In this document: positions 1 to 6,521 of the stretch, in pieces
Numbering within the stretch: the first letter of the stretch is position 1
Layout of the letters: each line of letters opens with the position of its first letter
Origin: Regnicoccus frigidus
GTDB taxonomy: Bacteria > Cyanobacteriota > Cyanobacteriia > PCC-6307 > Cyanobiaceae
Assembly (NCBI GenBank): GCA_025194985.1
Contig: JAOANE010000017.1
Location: 1-18,649, forward strand
Direction: 5' to 3'
DNA: 18,649 nt
Position numbers and translations under genes: made by a program
The notes under the pieces: generated by a model
What the model was told of the DNA's origin: nothing
What the model saw: the letters and a program-made list of their open reading frames with translations, nothing else
Databases searched by the model: none

Positions 1-32
1 GTCAGTCGGGCCAGAGGGTGGCTATGCATGGT

Positions 33-82
33 GTGTGAGGTCTTGGGACGGTGGTGACACTCCGACCCTGGCGACCTCACAC
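33..82. repeat. Long inverted repeat / structured hairpin
   Basis: GTGTGAGGTC at 33-42 is perfectly complementary to GACCTCACAC at 73-82. The interval between them can pair further: GGG 45-47 with CCC 66-68 and CGG 49-51 with CCG 62-64, separated by one A/A mismatch. It lies 37 bases past the stop codon of the minus-strand secreted-protein gene. Neither side carries a T run, so it is not a standard intrinsic terminator. Its function is unknown. Confidence 0.6.
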
Positions 83-119
83 CCCCTTGTCAGCTGAACA
101 ACGTGGTGGGACTACACAT

Positions 120-494
120 CTAGATGGCTCGATCCAAACGAACATGGCCTGCGTTGGTGCAGCGCCCAGGTTCACCCTCGGCGGCGGTGATGCTGCCGTT
201 GAGACGATCGATGCTGAACAGAAGTACACCGCTTCCGGGCTGCAGGATTTGAATCTTCCAGCTGGCAACTTGAGCGAGCACCGATCGACGCTGCCCGCTG
301 GTCGGCCAGAACGACAAACCTCTACCCGAGCCTTCGCTGAGGCTGAAGTCAACGAGGGTTCCTAGGCCCCCGACGGAGGCGGGCGGTAACGAGCAGATCA
401 TGTCGATGGGGGCCGCCAGGGCCGGTAGGCCAAGGAGAAGCGGCATCCATATCAGCAGAAGGGCCTTGAGCTCCGGCCGGAAGCGGGCGCTCAT
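120..494 (-). CDS. Small secreted hypothetical protein
   Basis: This encodes a 124-residue protein with a clear N-terminal signal peptide: a basic start (MSARFRPELK), a Leu-rich hydrophobic core and an ALA-type cleavage site near residue 28. The mature part of about 96 residues is Gly/Ser-rich, with one Cys near each end, and I recognise no family. The frame stays open upstream to 899, but that extension reads like non-coding sequence, so I start at the ATG at 494; an ATG at 533 would add 13 residues before the signal peptide. Neither start has a good Shine-Dalgarno sequence. About 50 bases upstream of 533 lies a composite motif shared with the promoters of the metal-response genes further right. 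This suggests, by inference only, a periplasmic or exported role in the same response. Confidence 0.55.
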   Translation of the reverse strand: MSARFRPELKALLLIWMPLLLGLPALAAPIDMICSLPPASVGGLGTLVDFSLSEGSGRGLSFWPTSGQRRSVLAQVASWKIQILQPGSGVLLFSIDRLNGSITAAEGEPGRCTNAGHVRLDRAI

Positions 495-848
495 AAACCG
501 GGGCTCGACGGTGGCGAGGTTGGCGGGTGCCATGGGCCTAGGGGGCAATTGTGGTGAGGGATGACGATGCCACCTGCCCAAACCGGTGATGAGGGAGAGG
601 TGAGAACGACTTTCACCTGATGATGAGGTGAAACAACAGTAAAGACTGTCAGGCGACAGCGAAAAAGGACCTCGTCCTGCTGTTCTCGATCGGGCATAGA
701 GGCAGGTGGAGGGACGGATGAAGTGCTGTCTTACTTCACCTTCTGCCTCCAAGGTGTGTTTCCTTGCGCCCAATGGCGCCAGCTCCACCACGCTTGGCAG
801 CATCGGGCTCACGATCGGCGAGAATACAGCCGTACTATTCTCTTCTTC
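495..848. other. Intergenic stretch between divergent genes
   Basis: I see no convincing gene between the secreted protein (minus) and the DUF1651 gene (plus). The stretch holds the palindromic operator candidate at 585-633. The short open frames crossing 634-848 on either strand show no recognisable protein, signal peptide or ribosome binding site. Confidence 0.5.
585..633 (-). promoter_or_regulatory. Candidate operator, site A of shared motif
   Basis: It contains GGTGAT (585-590), GTGAGAA (600-606) and TTTCACCT (611-618), the same elements in the same order as at 7970 and 10121. A perfect 8-bp inverted repeat overlaps it: TTTCACCT (611-618) and AGGTGAAA (626-633) with a 7-base spacer. A second one, AGGTGA (598-603) with TCACCT (613-618), also overlaps. 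It is placed to control the minus-strand secreted-protein gene. Confidence 0.5.
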
Positions 849-1070
849 ATGGACGGCTGGCTCCAGCAGCCCAATGGCCGCAATGTCCTCCGCTTCCACC
901 GTGATCCTGCTGCTCGCTACAAGGCCTACGTGTTCATCGATCGAGGGGAGCCGATTCCCGGTCAGCCAGCCCTGCTGAAGCGGCGAGAGAGGCTCTCCCG
1001 GAAGTGGGCGGTCGAGCAGTGGCAGAAGTTACTGAAGGCGGGCTGGAGAAGGGTGGAGCCACAGTGGTAG
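849..1070 (+). CDS. DUF1651 family protein
   Basis: This is a 73-residue protein. I chose the ATG at 849 because it gives the typical family N-terminus MDGWLQ; the frame is open further upstream to 723 but that part does not look like protein. The pattern fits DUF1651, a small-protein family of picocyanobacteria with no known function: an N-terminal GWL, then an LRFHRDP segment, a short strand ending in IDRGEP, a PALLKRR segment and a C-terminal helix with W-AVEQW-KLLKAGW. The family is often present in several copies per genome. Its stop codon is one base away from the stop of the opposing small ORF at 1072. The family assignment is from memory of the motif; the function is unknown. Confidence 0.75.
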   Translation: MDGWLQQPNGRNVLRFHRDPAARYKAYVFIDRGEPIPGQPALLKRRERLSRKWAVEQWQKLLKAGWRRVEPQW

Positions 1071-1071
1071 T

Positions 1072-1266
1072 TCAGATCACCCCAACTGGGCTGATGGCAT
1101 CCGGCACCGCAAGCAACAGATCCAGCACCTGTCGCACTGCAGGCTCACGGTCAGGGTTGTGCACCGCCGTGAAGACCCCGGCCGTAATGCGGGCCTCGAT
1201 CTCTTGAAGGCTGACCGTGCTGTCCATCAAGAGCTGGATGGAGATATCAGAGGTGGTGAGAGGCAT
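1072..1266 (-). CDS. Small hypothetical protein (weak)
   Basis: This is a 64-residue open frame from an ATG. The predicted protein has an amphipathic first half (SLQEIEARITAGVFTAV) and a Leu/Val-rich second half (QVLDLLLAVPDAI), which looks more like a real protein than the overlapping plus-strand frame does. It is convergent with the DUF1651 gene, the two stops being one base apart. No family is recognised. It could be a chance frame. Confidence 0.35.
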   Translation of the reverse strand: MPLTTSDISIQLLMDSTVSLQEIEARITAGVFTAVHNPDREPAVRQVLDLLLAVPDAISPVGVI

Positions 1267-1435
1267 CGGTCAGGGGTAGCTGGTGACAGTGTTCCCACTT
1301 TTCTTGGGTTGGACCCTGAGATGAGCGTGGTGGCCCTGACTCAATGAACCCACCCAGAAGGAGACCAGAACCTAGGGGTTTCCCTCAGCCATAATTCGTA
1401 GTGCTAAGGGGCGCGCTGCAGTATTGGCAACACTC

Positions 1436-1783
1436 CTAGGTACAGCCGATCTCGCCCCAGAGGTAGAACGATCTTCCTTGTGATGGGTAAACGCAACGGT
1501 CTTGAACTAGATTAGAATCGTGGCCTACTGACCACCCAACTCCCAATTCCCACACGTAAAAGACGACGCTCCCAATGCTGGAGCAGAAGGGAATGAGTTG
1601 CTCTACATACTTCCTGGCGAGCTGTGGGCTACTGGTGAGGGCTTGATTGGCGTTGTGTGCCTTCTGAGTAGCCTGCTGCCTTCGTGACCACTGCGTATTC
1701 AGGTTGAAGACTATTCGCTTCTGCCTCACTGAAATGGGCGAGGAGGCAGCGGGACTTTCCGATAGTGGTGAATATATTTGCAC
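1436..1783 (-). CDS. Hypothetical protein, possibly 5'-decayed
   Basis: The frame is open for 115 residues from a GTG. The last 65 or so residues look genuine: a helix (SPQLARKYVEQLI), a Cys-Ser-Ser-Ile-Gly-Ser-Val segment, an aromatic-rich strand region and a C-terminal WGEIGCT with a terminal Cys. This resembles the C-terminal part of small Cys-containing exported cyanobacterial proteins. The first 45 residues are polar and low in character, there is no signal peptide, and the GTG has no clear ribosome binding site. The authentic 5' end may therefore be lost or shifted into another frame. The local G+C content is lower than in the neighbouring genes. It lies next to the insertion sequence, in keeping with a decaying accessory region. 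Confidence 0.35.
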   Translation of the reverse strand: MQIYSPLSESPAASSPISVRQKRIVFNLNTQWSRRQQATQKAHNANQALTSSPQLARKYVEQLIPFCSSIGSVVFYVWELGVGWSVGHDSNLVQDRCVYPSQGRSFYLWGEIGCT

Positions 1784-1915
1784 ATTCTGTAAATCTCCGC
1801 CTAGGAGTTTGTTGCCGATAAAGCAGGGGCCCGCCGGTCACGGCAAACTCGGCCCTGAGTCGAAGCGATGAGGCCCCCTTCTTTCGTTTCTAGGGTCTTT
1901 CGATTTGTGTTTGAG

Positions 1916-3546
1916 CCAATCCTGAGTGCCATCGCCAGGGTTTGGCCATGCCCCTCATCCCGTTGCCGCCACCAGCGCCTGTTGCTGTGATCGCCTGAAC
2001 CTGAACAACTTCAACAGGTTGTGGGTGGCGGCGATCAGGTGCCATTCGCCGCTCACCTTCTCAATGCCCTTCAACAGAAAGCGGCGTAGACCGCGGGCTT
2101 CCTTGATCTGCCCGTTCACCGGCTCCACGATCGCCTTGCGCTGGGCGTAGATCTTGGCGCCCTTCTTGCTTCTGATCTTGCGGGCCATGCGGGCTTTGGC
2201 ATCGGCGTTCCTGGGCAGCGGTCCGCATTTCGGCGGGGGCGGCTGGCCGTGGGGCAGCCGGCCGGTGGCGATGTAGGCATCAATGCCCTGATCAGCGCAT
2301 GCGTTGGCGTTGTTATCGCTCCAGTAGCCCGCATCCATCGTCATCACCGTGGGCAGGGCACCGGCGCTGGCGGCGATGCGTACCAGCATGGGTTCCAGAT
2401 GCTCGACATCCGGCGGCTGGTTGCTCACCCCGACCGCCACGATCACCTGGTAGTCGCTGTCCACCGCCAACTGGCAGTTGTAGCCCTGGATGTAGTGGCT
2501 ATCTGACTTCATGAGATGGCTGTCGGCGTCGGTGAAGTTCCGCTGGGTTTTGTTCTGCGGTGTGCCATCGGCCCTTCTCGCCAGACCACGGCGTGGCATC
2601 GCCTCAGGCGCCAAGGGCTCCAGATCCGGCGGTTCCACATCGGCGATCTCGGCAGCCTCGATTGCCTTCTCACGGGCCGCCCTGGCCTTGGCTGCTGCTG
2701 CCTCGGCTTTCTTGTCAAGATCGGCCTTCTCGGCTGCCGGTGCATCCGATTCCCGGGCGGCAGTGGCTTGGGCCTTGGCCTCTTCTGCTTCCTCGTGCCG
2801 CTGACGTGCTGCTGCTGCGGCGGTCTCCGCTTCCATCTCCTTGCGGGCCTGGCGGATCCTGGCCAGGCGGTCCTGACGCCGCCTCAGTTCATCGAGGAGC
2901 TCACTGCCCAGCTTCCCCTTGCCGTAGCGGCGATCCTCCTGGGCATCAAGGATCTCGGCCTTGCGCATCAAGGCATTGATCTCTTTCTCCAGCTGCTTCT
3001 CCGCCCTGAGCATGCGCTCGTGGCTCATGGCTTTGTGCATGGAGGCATTGGCCTGCACCTTGGTGCCGTCCAACGCCACATGGCCCAGGCTCACAACCCC
3101 GGCCTTCTGGCACAGGCGCAGGATCTGAACAAATAGACCCCTGAGGGAATCGAGGTTGCGGCGACGGAACTCACTGATCCGTGTGTGGTCCGGCTGCTGG
3201 TTGCCCGTCAACACCCGAAAGGCCAGATCCTCGTAGCAGGCGCGCTCGATCTTGCGGGAGGAGACGATGCCCACGCAGTAGGCGTAGAGCAGCAGCATGG
3301 TCATCATGCGCGGATCAAAACCCTTCTCACCGCGTGGATCCTTGGCCTGAGCGGGGATCAGGATGGAGGAGAGATCCAGCTCAACCACCAAATCCAGCAG
3401 GAAATCCACCTGGTGATCAACCGAGAGCCAGTCACGGGGTTGTGGCGGCAGCAGGGTCGTCTGCTCCGGCTACCAGGGGCGGAAGGACTTTGGCTTCTGC
3501 ATGCCCAATTCTCGTGGGCAGATCCATTGCTGCCACTGGGATCTGG
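1916..3546 (-). mobile_element. IS1182-family insertion sequence (ends tentative)
   Basis: The element is defined by its transposase (1955-3409 plus the upstream N-terminal codons to 3502). I looked for terminal inverted repeats. The best pair is imperfect: CCAATCCTGAGTGCCA at 1916-1931 against the complement of 3531-3546 (CCAGATCCCAGTGGCA), about 12 matches with gaps. That would give an element of about 1.63 kb, a normal IS1182-family size. No target-site duplication was identified, so the exact ends are not established. Confidence 0.55.
1955..3409 (-). CDS. IS1182-family transposase with N-terminal amber codon
   Basis: This is a DDE transposase that would mobilise the surrounding element. 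From the GTG at 3409 it has 484 residues. Catalytic candidates are D114 (in ALDGTKV), D359 (in MTMDAGYWSD) and E429 (in AIVEPVNGQIKEARGLRRF). The family hallmark NFTDADSHLMKS-YIQGYNCQ is at 291-312. Residues about 130-260 form a long Ala/Glu/Lys-rich coiled coil between the first two acidic residues. The natural start appears to lie upstream: an ATG at 3502 reads MQKPKSFRPW, then TAG (3470-3472), then PEQTTLLPPQPRDWL running in frame into the GTG. PEQ-LLPP-RDWL is the usual IS1182 N-terminus, so the TAG looks like a point nonsense mutation. Initiation at the GTG would lose about 30 residues, so activity is doubtful. Confidence 0.85.
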   Translation of the reverse strand: MDFLLDLVVELDLSSILIPAQAKDPRGEKGFDPRMMTMLLLYAYCVGIVSSRKIERACYEDLAFRVLTGNQQPDHTRISEFRRRNLDSLRGLFVQILRLCQKAGVVSLGHVALDGTKVQANASMHKAMSHERMLRAEKQLEKEINALMRKAEILDAQEDRRYGKGKLGSELLDELRRRQDRLARIRQARKEMEAETAAAAARQRHEEAEEAKAQATAARESDAPAAEKADLDKKAEAAAAKARAAREKAIEAAEIADVEPPDLEPLAPEAMPRRGLARRADGTPQNKTQRNFTDADSHLMKSDSHYIQGYNCQLAVDSDYQVIVAVGVSNQPPDVEHLEPMLVRIAASAGALPTVMTMDAGYWSDNNANACADQGIDAYIATGRLPHGQPPPPKCGPLPRNADAKARMARKIRSKKGAKIYAQRKAIVEPVNGQIKEARGLRRFLLKGIEKVSGEWHLIAATHNLLKLFRFRRSQQQALVAATG

Positions 3547-3896
3547 GCAGATTCGTGGGCGTCTGTGGAGAGCTCGGCCGCTGATCCATGCGCGACAGGC
3601 TCCGAGTTATGGGGAACGGGCCAAGCCGGAGCGCTCAGGCTCATCGGGTCCACCGGAATGGTGGGGTAGGGCGATGCCCTCGACAAAGGGGAGCGGAGTG
3701 GATCGCGTACCGATTGCCAGCGCTTGGGGAATCCGGGCGGTGGAATCACAAGAGCGATTAGAGAGGCGGCTGGAGGCGGGTCTTCCCATCGTCCGCCCCG
3801 CGGCAAGGACGGTGCAAGTCGGCCTGACGGCCGACCCTTGCCATGCGGTGCGGCGGTAGGGGCGTCCCGCCTGCGCGCCAACTGGCGTCTGCTGCC
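3503..3896. other. Gene-free G+C-rich stretch with hairpin
   Basis: Frames are open on both strands here, but their translations are Pro/Arg/Ala-rich and show no domain, signal peptide or credible start, so I treat them as non-coding. The stretch includes the outer end of the insertion sequence (to about 3546) and a strong hairpin at 3802-3842. Confidence 0.45.
3802..3842. repeat. Two-stem hairpin with asymmetric bulge
   Basis: The inner stem pairs GTCGGCC (3818-3824) with GGCCGAC (3829-3835) around the loop TGAC. The outer stem pairs GGCAAGG (3802-3808) with CCTTGCC (3836-3842). The two stems are contiguous on the 3' side and separated by a 9-base bulge (3809-3817) on the 5' side. There is no T run. 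It lies 54 bases upstream of the start of the 91-residue hypothetical gene, so it could be part of that gene's leader, a REP-like element, or an RNA. Confidence 0.5.
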
Positions 3897-4172
3897 ATGC
3901 CCCGTCCCATCAACAGCGGCACCGATCCCGTGCTGCTCCTGCTCAGCTGCCGCGAGGCCATCCTCGCCGTTCTCTTAGCGGCCGAGGCCACAAGGGCCCA
4001 TGGAGCTCCCTTTTCAGCCACTGAACGGCACTTCCTGCGGCAGGTGGCGCTGCCGGTGATCGAGCAATTCCTCAGCCGCATCCAGCAGATCCGCAGCGAG
4101 CAGGAACAGCAGCAGTGGGAGCGCTTTGCGGCAGCCCCGCGTGAGGAGGCCGGGCCCTCCAGCGGCAGCTGA
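3897..4172 (+). CDS. Hypothetical helical protein
   Basis: This encodes 91 residues from the ATG at 3897; the frame is open upstream to 3843, but that 18-residue extension is Gly/Arg/Pro-rich and unconvincing. The sequence is almost entirely helix-like: a hydrophobic helix (PVLLLLSCREAILAVLLAAEA), a second helix (ATERHFLRQVALPVIEQFLSRI) and a Gln/Glu-rich tail ending in a disordered Gly/Ser segment. There is no signal peptide and no recognised domain. It is convergent with the hypothetical gene at 4211, 38 bases between the stops, with no obvious terminator. It is probably a lineage-specific cyanobacterial protein of unknown function. Confidence 0.55.
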   Translation: MPRPINSGTDPVLLLLSCREAILAVLLAAEATRAHGAPFSATERHFLRQVALPVIEQFLSRIQQIRSEQEQQQWERFAAAPREEAGPSSGS

Positions 4173-4210
4173 GCCGGCGCCCGCTGCCCATTGGGCCTAC
4201 GGGTTGTAAA

Positions 4211-4861
4211 TCAGCGATTGACAGCGGGTGCTGGCAGCCGCTCAAGCAGCAGCTCCAACTTGCGGTCCTGTTCCTGCAGCACTCCCAGGAAATGTGCAGC
4301 GGACACGCCCAGCACGGCAAGCCAGGCCAGGGAGGTCAACAGAACAGCCCGCAGAACTCCAGAGGCAGCCACTGCAGCAGGAGCAGGAGCAACAACCGTT
4401 TGGCTTGCCTTCTCTGCAGACTTGTCCTCCACTTGCAGATTGAGGACGAGCTTCAGCACCGCTTCCGGCGTCACCGGGACGATGGCGGAACCCGGTGTTG
4501 GTGATCGCGTGGTCTCCAGCAGTTCCTGCCGGCAGCGATGCAGTCCGCCGCCTGCCCAAAACAGCCCCCAGGCTTTGGTGTTGCGTTGCAGCACCACCCA
4601 ACGCTTTGGTCTGGCGTCGTTACGCGCCAGCTGGCAGGCTTTGACCAGCGACCAGCTCCGGCCAGCCGCCACCGAGGGATCGGCCTCCAGCAGCAACCTG
4701 CCGTGGGGATCACAGGTGAAACCGGTCACCACTTTCAGCGCAAAGACGTCGACGATCTGGCATTGGACAGATCGCTGAGCCTCGCTCCACTCCGGTGCCA
4801 CGAACAACAAGGCGCCACCGTGCCGTCGCAGGCAGTTTCTGACGAGCTGGTTTTCCTGCAC
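4211..4861 (-). CDS. Hypothetical protein with C-terminal membrane segment
   Basis: The protein has 216 residues from a GTG at 4861, the first start after an in-frame TAG at 4889-4891, with AGGG about 5 bases upstream. Residues 1-115 appear to be a folded soluble domain with strands such as GALLFVAP, VDVFALKVVTGF and RWVVLQRN, and two Trp-rich segments (WGLFWAGGG). An Ala/Pro-rich linker follows. One hydrophobic segment near residues 168-195 (VLRAVLLTSLAWLAVLGVSA) would anchor it in a membrane, with a short Leu/Glu-rich tail after it. No family is recognised. It lies 101 bases downstream of the cyAbrB stop on the same strand, but each gene has room for its own promoter. Confidence 0.6.
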   Translation of the reverse strand: MQENQLVRNCLRRHGGALLFVAPEWSEAQRSVQCQIVDVFALKVVTGFTCDPHGRLLLEADPSVAAGRSWSLVKACQLARNDARPKRWVVLQRNTKAWGLFWAGGGLHRCRQELLETTRSPTPGSAIVPVTPEAVLKLVLNLQVEDKSAEKASQTVVAPAPAAVAASGVLRAVLLTSLAWLAVLGVSAAHFLGVLQEQDRKLELLLERLPAPAVNR

Positions 4862-4962
4862 CGTGACCCTGCACCAGTGGCAATCACGCTAGGGAAAGTT
4901 GTTCGTCGCACCAACCGCAGTGGAGGCCTTGACGTCAGCCGTAACAGAGCTGCACGCTCGCC

Positions 4963-5334
4963 TCATTCTTCGTCGTCGACCGCACCAGCAGGAATCAGCC
5001 GGATCTGCTTCTTACCCAGCTTGATCTCGAATTCATCGCCAGGCTTGAGGTCAAGTAGGGCTGTGTAGGCCTTGCCCACCAGCAAATTTCCGTTGAACTG
5101 GATTTTGGCGGTGTAGCTCAAACTGCGCCCACCACTGCCGCGTCCTTTGCTAGTGCCATCACCAAAGCTGAGGCCTTTGGCCTCCAGCAGGGCCTCGTAG
5201 AAGGCCGTGAAGTTCAGGCGCTCACTGCCATCTTTCTTGGTGCTCACGTAACCGGCAGCTCGCACCAGATCAGATTTGGAGCCATCTCCAAGTTCTTTGA
5301 CTTTGGCGAGCAGATCAGATCCAACAAGGGCCAT
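4963..5334 (-). CDS. cyAbrB-type (cyanobacterial AbrB-like) transcriptional regulator
   Basis: This 123-residue regulator matches the cyanobacterial AbrB layout. An N-terminal cyAbrB domain covers residues 5-55, with the conserved run LVRAAGYVSTKKDGSERLNF and FYEALLEAKG. A Gly/Ser-rich linker follows (59-71), then an AbrB-like half (72-117) with YTAKIQFNGNLLVGKAYTALL, LKPGDEFEIKLGKKQIRLIP. The acidic C-terminus is VDDEE. Family members studied in cyanobacteria are global regulators linked to nitrogen and carbon metabolism and hydrogenase expression; which paralogue this is cannot be told here. I chose the ATG at 5334 because the 23 upstream residues to 5403 are not part of the family. An extended -10-like TGCTATGTT lies upstream near 5358-5366 on the minus strand. 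Confidence 0.88.
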   Translation of the reverse strand: MALVGSDLLAKVKELGDGSKSDLVRAAGYVSTKKDGSERLNFTAFYEALLEAKGLSFGDGTSKGRGSGGRSLSYTAKIQFNGNLLVGKAYTALLDLKPGDEFEIKLGKKQIRLIPAGAVDDEE

Positions 5335-5411
5335 CGATGTAGAGCAAGAATGGAACCAACATAGCAAGATGGAAGAGGGTTTTGGCGTAAAAGGTGCGGC
5401 CAACCGTCATC

Positions 5412-6077
5412 TCAAGGGCGCAGACTTTCGCAGGCTTCCCCATCGCCGTTGCCATCGAGATAGCTGTGACCCTGGCGCAGCAGTTCCTGGGCCAGGGCAT
5501 AGGAGCCGATCTCGCTGCAGCGATAGCGGCGGCCGCCAGGAACGGATCTGGAATCAGCAGCAGATCCCGATGATCTTCTACTGCGTCGGAAGTCCCAGGG
5601 CCTGGTGATTCCGCCAGGCACCTTCCACACCCCATAGCGGCGCCGGTTGGCTCTGAATTCGGCATCGAGATAGGCCTTCTCGTCGCAATGGCCCAGGAAC
5701 TTCCGATACGCAAAGGCCATCCCGTCTTCCACCATCGCCAAGTTCAAGTTGACCTCCCCGATCACTTCGGCCACGGTGCGGCCATAGCGATCCACGGTCT
5801 GAGAAAGGAGGTTCACCTTGCTGCCGATCTTCAACCGGCTCTGCAGATAGCTGCGGGCCTGTTCGCCATAGGGAGCCTGGGCCATCTCGGGCGCATCAAT
5901 GCAGGCCAGCCGCACCGTGATCCGCTGCTGACCCTGTTGAACGCGGATGGTGTCGCCATCACCGATCGAGAGCAGCGTGGCGGAAGCCTGTTGGTTGGCC
6001 TGCGCGGTGTCGGCGGAGAAAACGTTGCCCCACCCAGCGATGAACGCAGCGGCACCGATCAGCAGCCACCTGATCAA
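5412..6077 (-). CDS. Secreted staphylococcal-nuclease-like thermonuclease
   Basis: This is an SNase-fold nuclease predicted to be exported and to degrade nucleic acid outside the cytoplasm. Using a GTG at 6140 as residue 1 (242 residues), the signal peptide or anchor is at 22-48 (LIRWLLIGAAAFIAGWGN). The SNase domain runs about 52-175, with GDGDTIRV (D61/D63), RLACIDAPE (R77, D82, E85) and DRYGRT (R121), corresponding to the calcium and phosphate-contacting residues of the family. The C-terminus carries an excalibur-type calcium motif, DGNGDGEACE (about 229-238). The start is uncertain. The TTG at 6077 puts the signal peptide at the very N-terminus and overlaps the stop of the HepT remnant as TTGA, while the GTG at 6140 would add 21 residues read out of frame through the hepT remnant. 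I prefer the TTG. Confidence 0.82.
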   Translation of the reverse strand: MIRWLLIGAAAFIAGWGNVFSADTAQANQQASATLLSIGDGDTIRVQQGQQRITVRLACIDAPEMAQAPYGEQARSYLQSRLKIGSKVNLLSQTVDRYGRTVAEVIGEVNLNLAMVEDGMAFAYRKFLGHCDEKAYLDAEFRANRRRYGVWKVPGGITRPWDFRRSRRSSGSAADSRSVPGGRRYRCSEIGSYALAQELLRQGHSYLDGNGDGEACESLRP

Positions 6078-6214
6078 AGGGCGAGCACAGGTTCGATCTG
6101 CTCCAGCAGCGCTGGCAATTGCTCGCTCAACGTGATCCACACCTCTTCGAGGTCCACTCGGTCATAGGCATGGATGAGTACGTCCCGCATCCCGGCCATC
6201 TCCCGCCAGGGGTA
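6074..6214 (-). pseudogene. hepT: HepT (HEPN toxin) C-terminal remnant
   Basis: Reading the minus strand from 6214 gives YPWREMAGMRDVLIHAYDRV followed by DLEEVWITLSEQLPALLEQI and a stop at 6074-6076. This is the C-terminal part of a HepT/DUF86 HEPN toxin, including the RX4HXY motif (RDVLIHAY) that forms the RNase site and is the AMPylation target of MntA. An in-frame TGA (6215-6217) directly precedes it, and only 16 bases separate that from the mntA stop, so the N-terminal two thirds of a normal protein of about 110 residues are missing. An ATG at 6199 could yield a 41-residue peptide carrying the motif. I consider it most likely a deletion remnant. Confidence 0.75.
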
Positions 6215-6233
6215 TCACGGTCCCTTGGCTCGA

Positions 6234-6521
6234 TCACAGGGGAATGGCGTCCCGCTCAGCAAAAGCCAGGACGGCTGGCTTGAGATTGCGGCGGCGAATC
6301 AAATCCACGCGGCAGTGCAACGTGTCTTCCAAAGCCAGCTTCAGGGCGATGCGCTCCAGCAGACCCGTGCGCGGGGGCAGATCCACCAGGAGATCCAGGT
6401 CACTGTCGGCTCCTGCCTGATCACGGGCCACCGAGCCAAACGCCGCCACATTGCTGGCGCCGTGTGCCGTCGCAATCTCCCTGATCCTTGGAGCCTGAGC
6501 CAGCAGGTCGTCGAGGCGCAT
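6234..6521 (-). CDS. mntA: MntA-type minimal nucleotidyltransferase antitoxin
   Basis: This 95-residue MNT-fold protein has the canonical GSX10DXD signature: G29-S30 (AAFGSVAR) and D41/D43 (SDLDLLV), with a third acidic residue in the later strand CRVDLIRR (D73). MntA proteins neutralise the HEPN RNase HepT by attaching AMP groups to the Tyr of its RX4HXY motif. In the usual operon mntA precedes hepT, and that order is kept here, but only a C-terminal hepT remnant follows (6074-6214). MntA is therefore apparently an orphan antitoxin. It is intact in length and motif. The Shine-Dalgarno sequence before the ATG at 6521 is weak. Confidence 0.88.
   Translation of the reverse strand: MRLDDLLAQAPRIREIATAHGASNVAAFGSVARDQAGADSDLDLLVDLPPRTGLLERIALKLALEDTLHCRVDLIRRRNLKPAVLAFAERDAIPL

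Noticed and set aside
495..899. N-terminal extension of the secreted-protein frame
   Set aside because: The extension would bury the signal peptide in the middle of the protein, and it overlaps the DUF1651 gene and the operator candidate.
2516..3136. 206-codon plus-strand open frame opposite the transposase
   Set aside because: It arises from the Ala/Glu-rich coiled-coil coding sequence read in antisense, giving Leu/Gly/Cys-rich nonsense.
3185..3859. Long plus-strand frame across the end of the insertion sequence
   Set aside because: It spans the transposase N-terminus in antisense and a non-coding stretch, with no domain or start signal.
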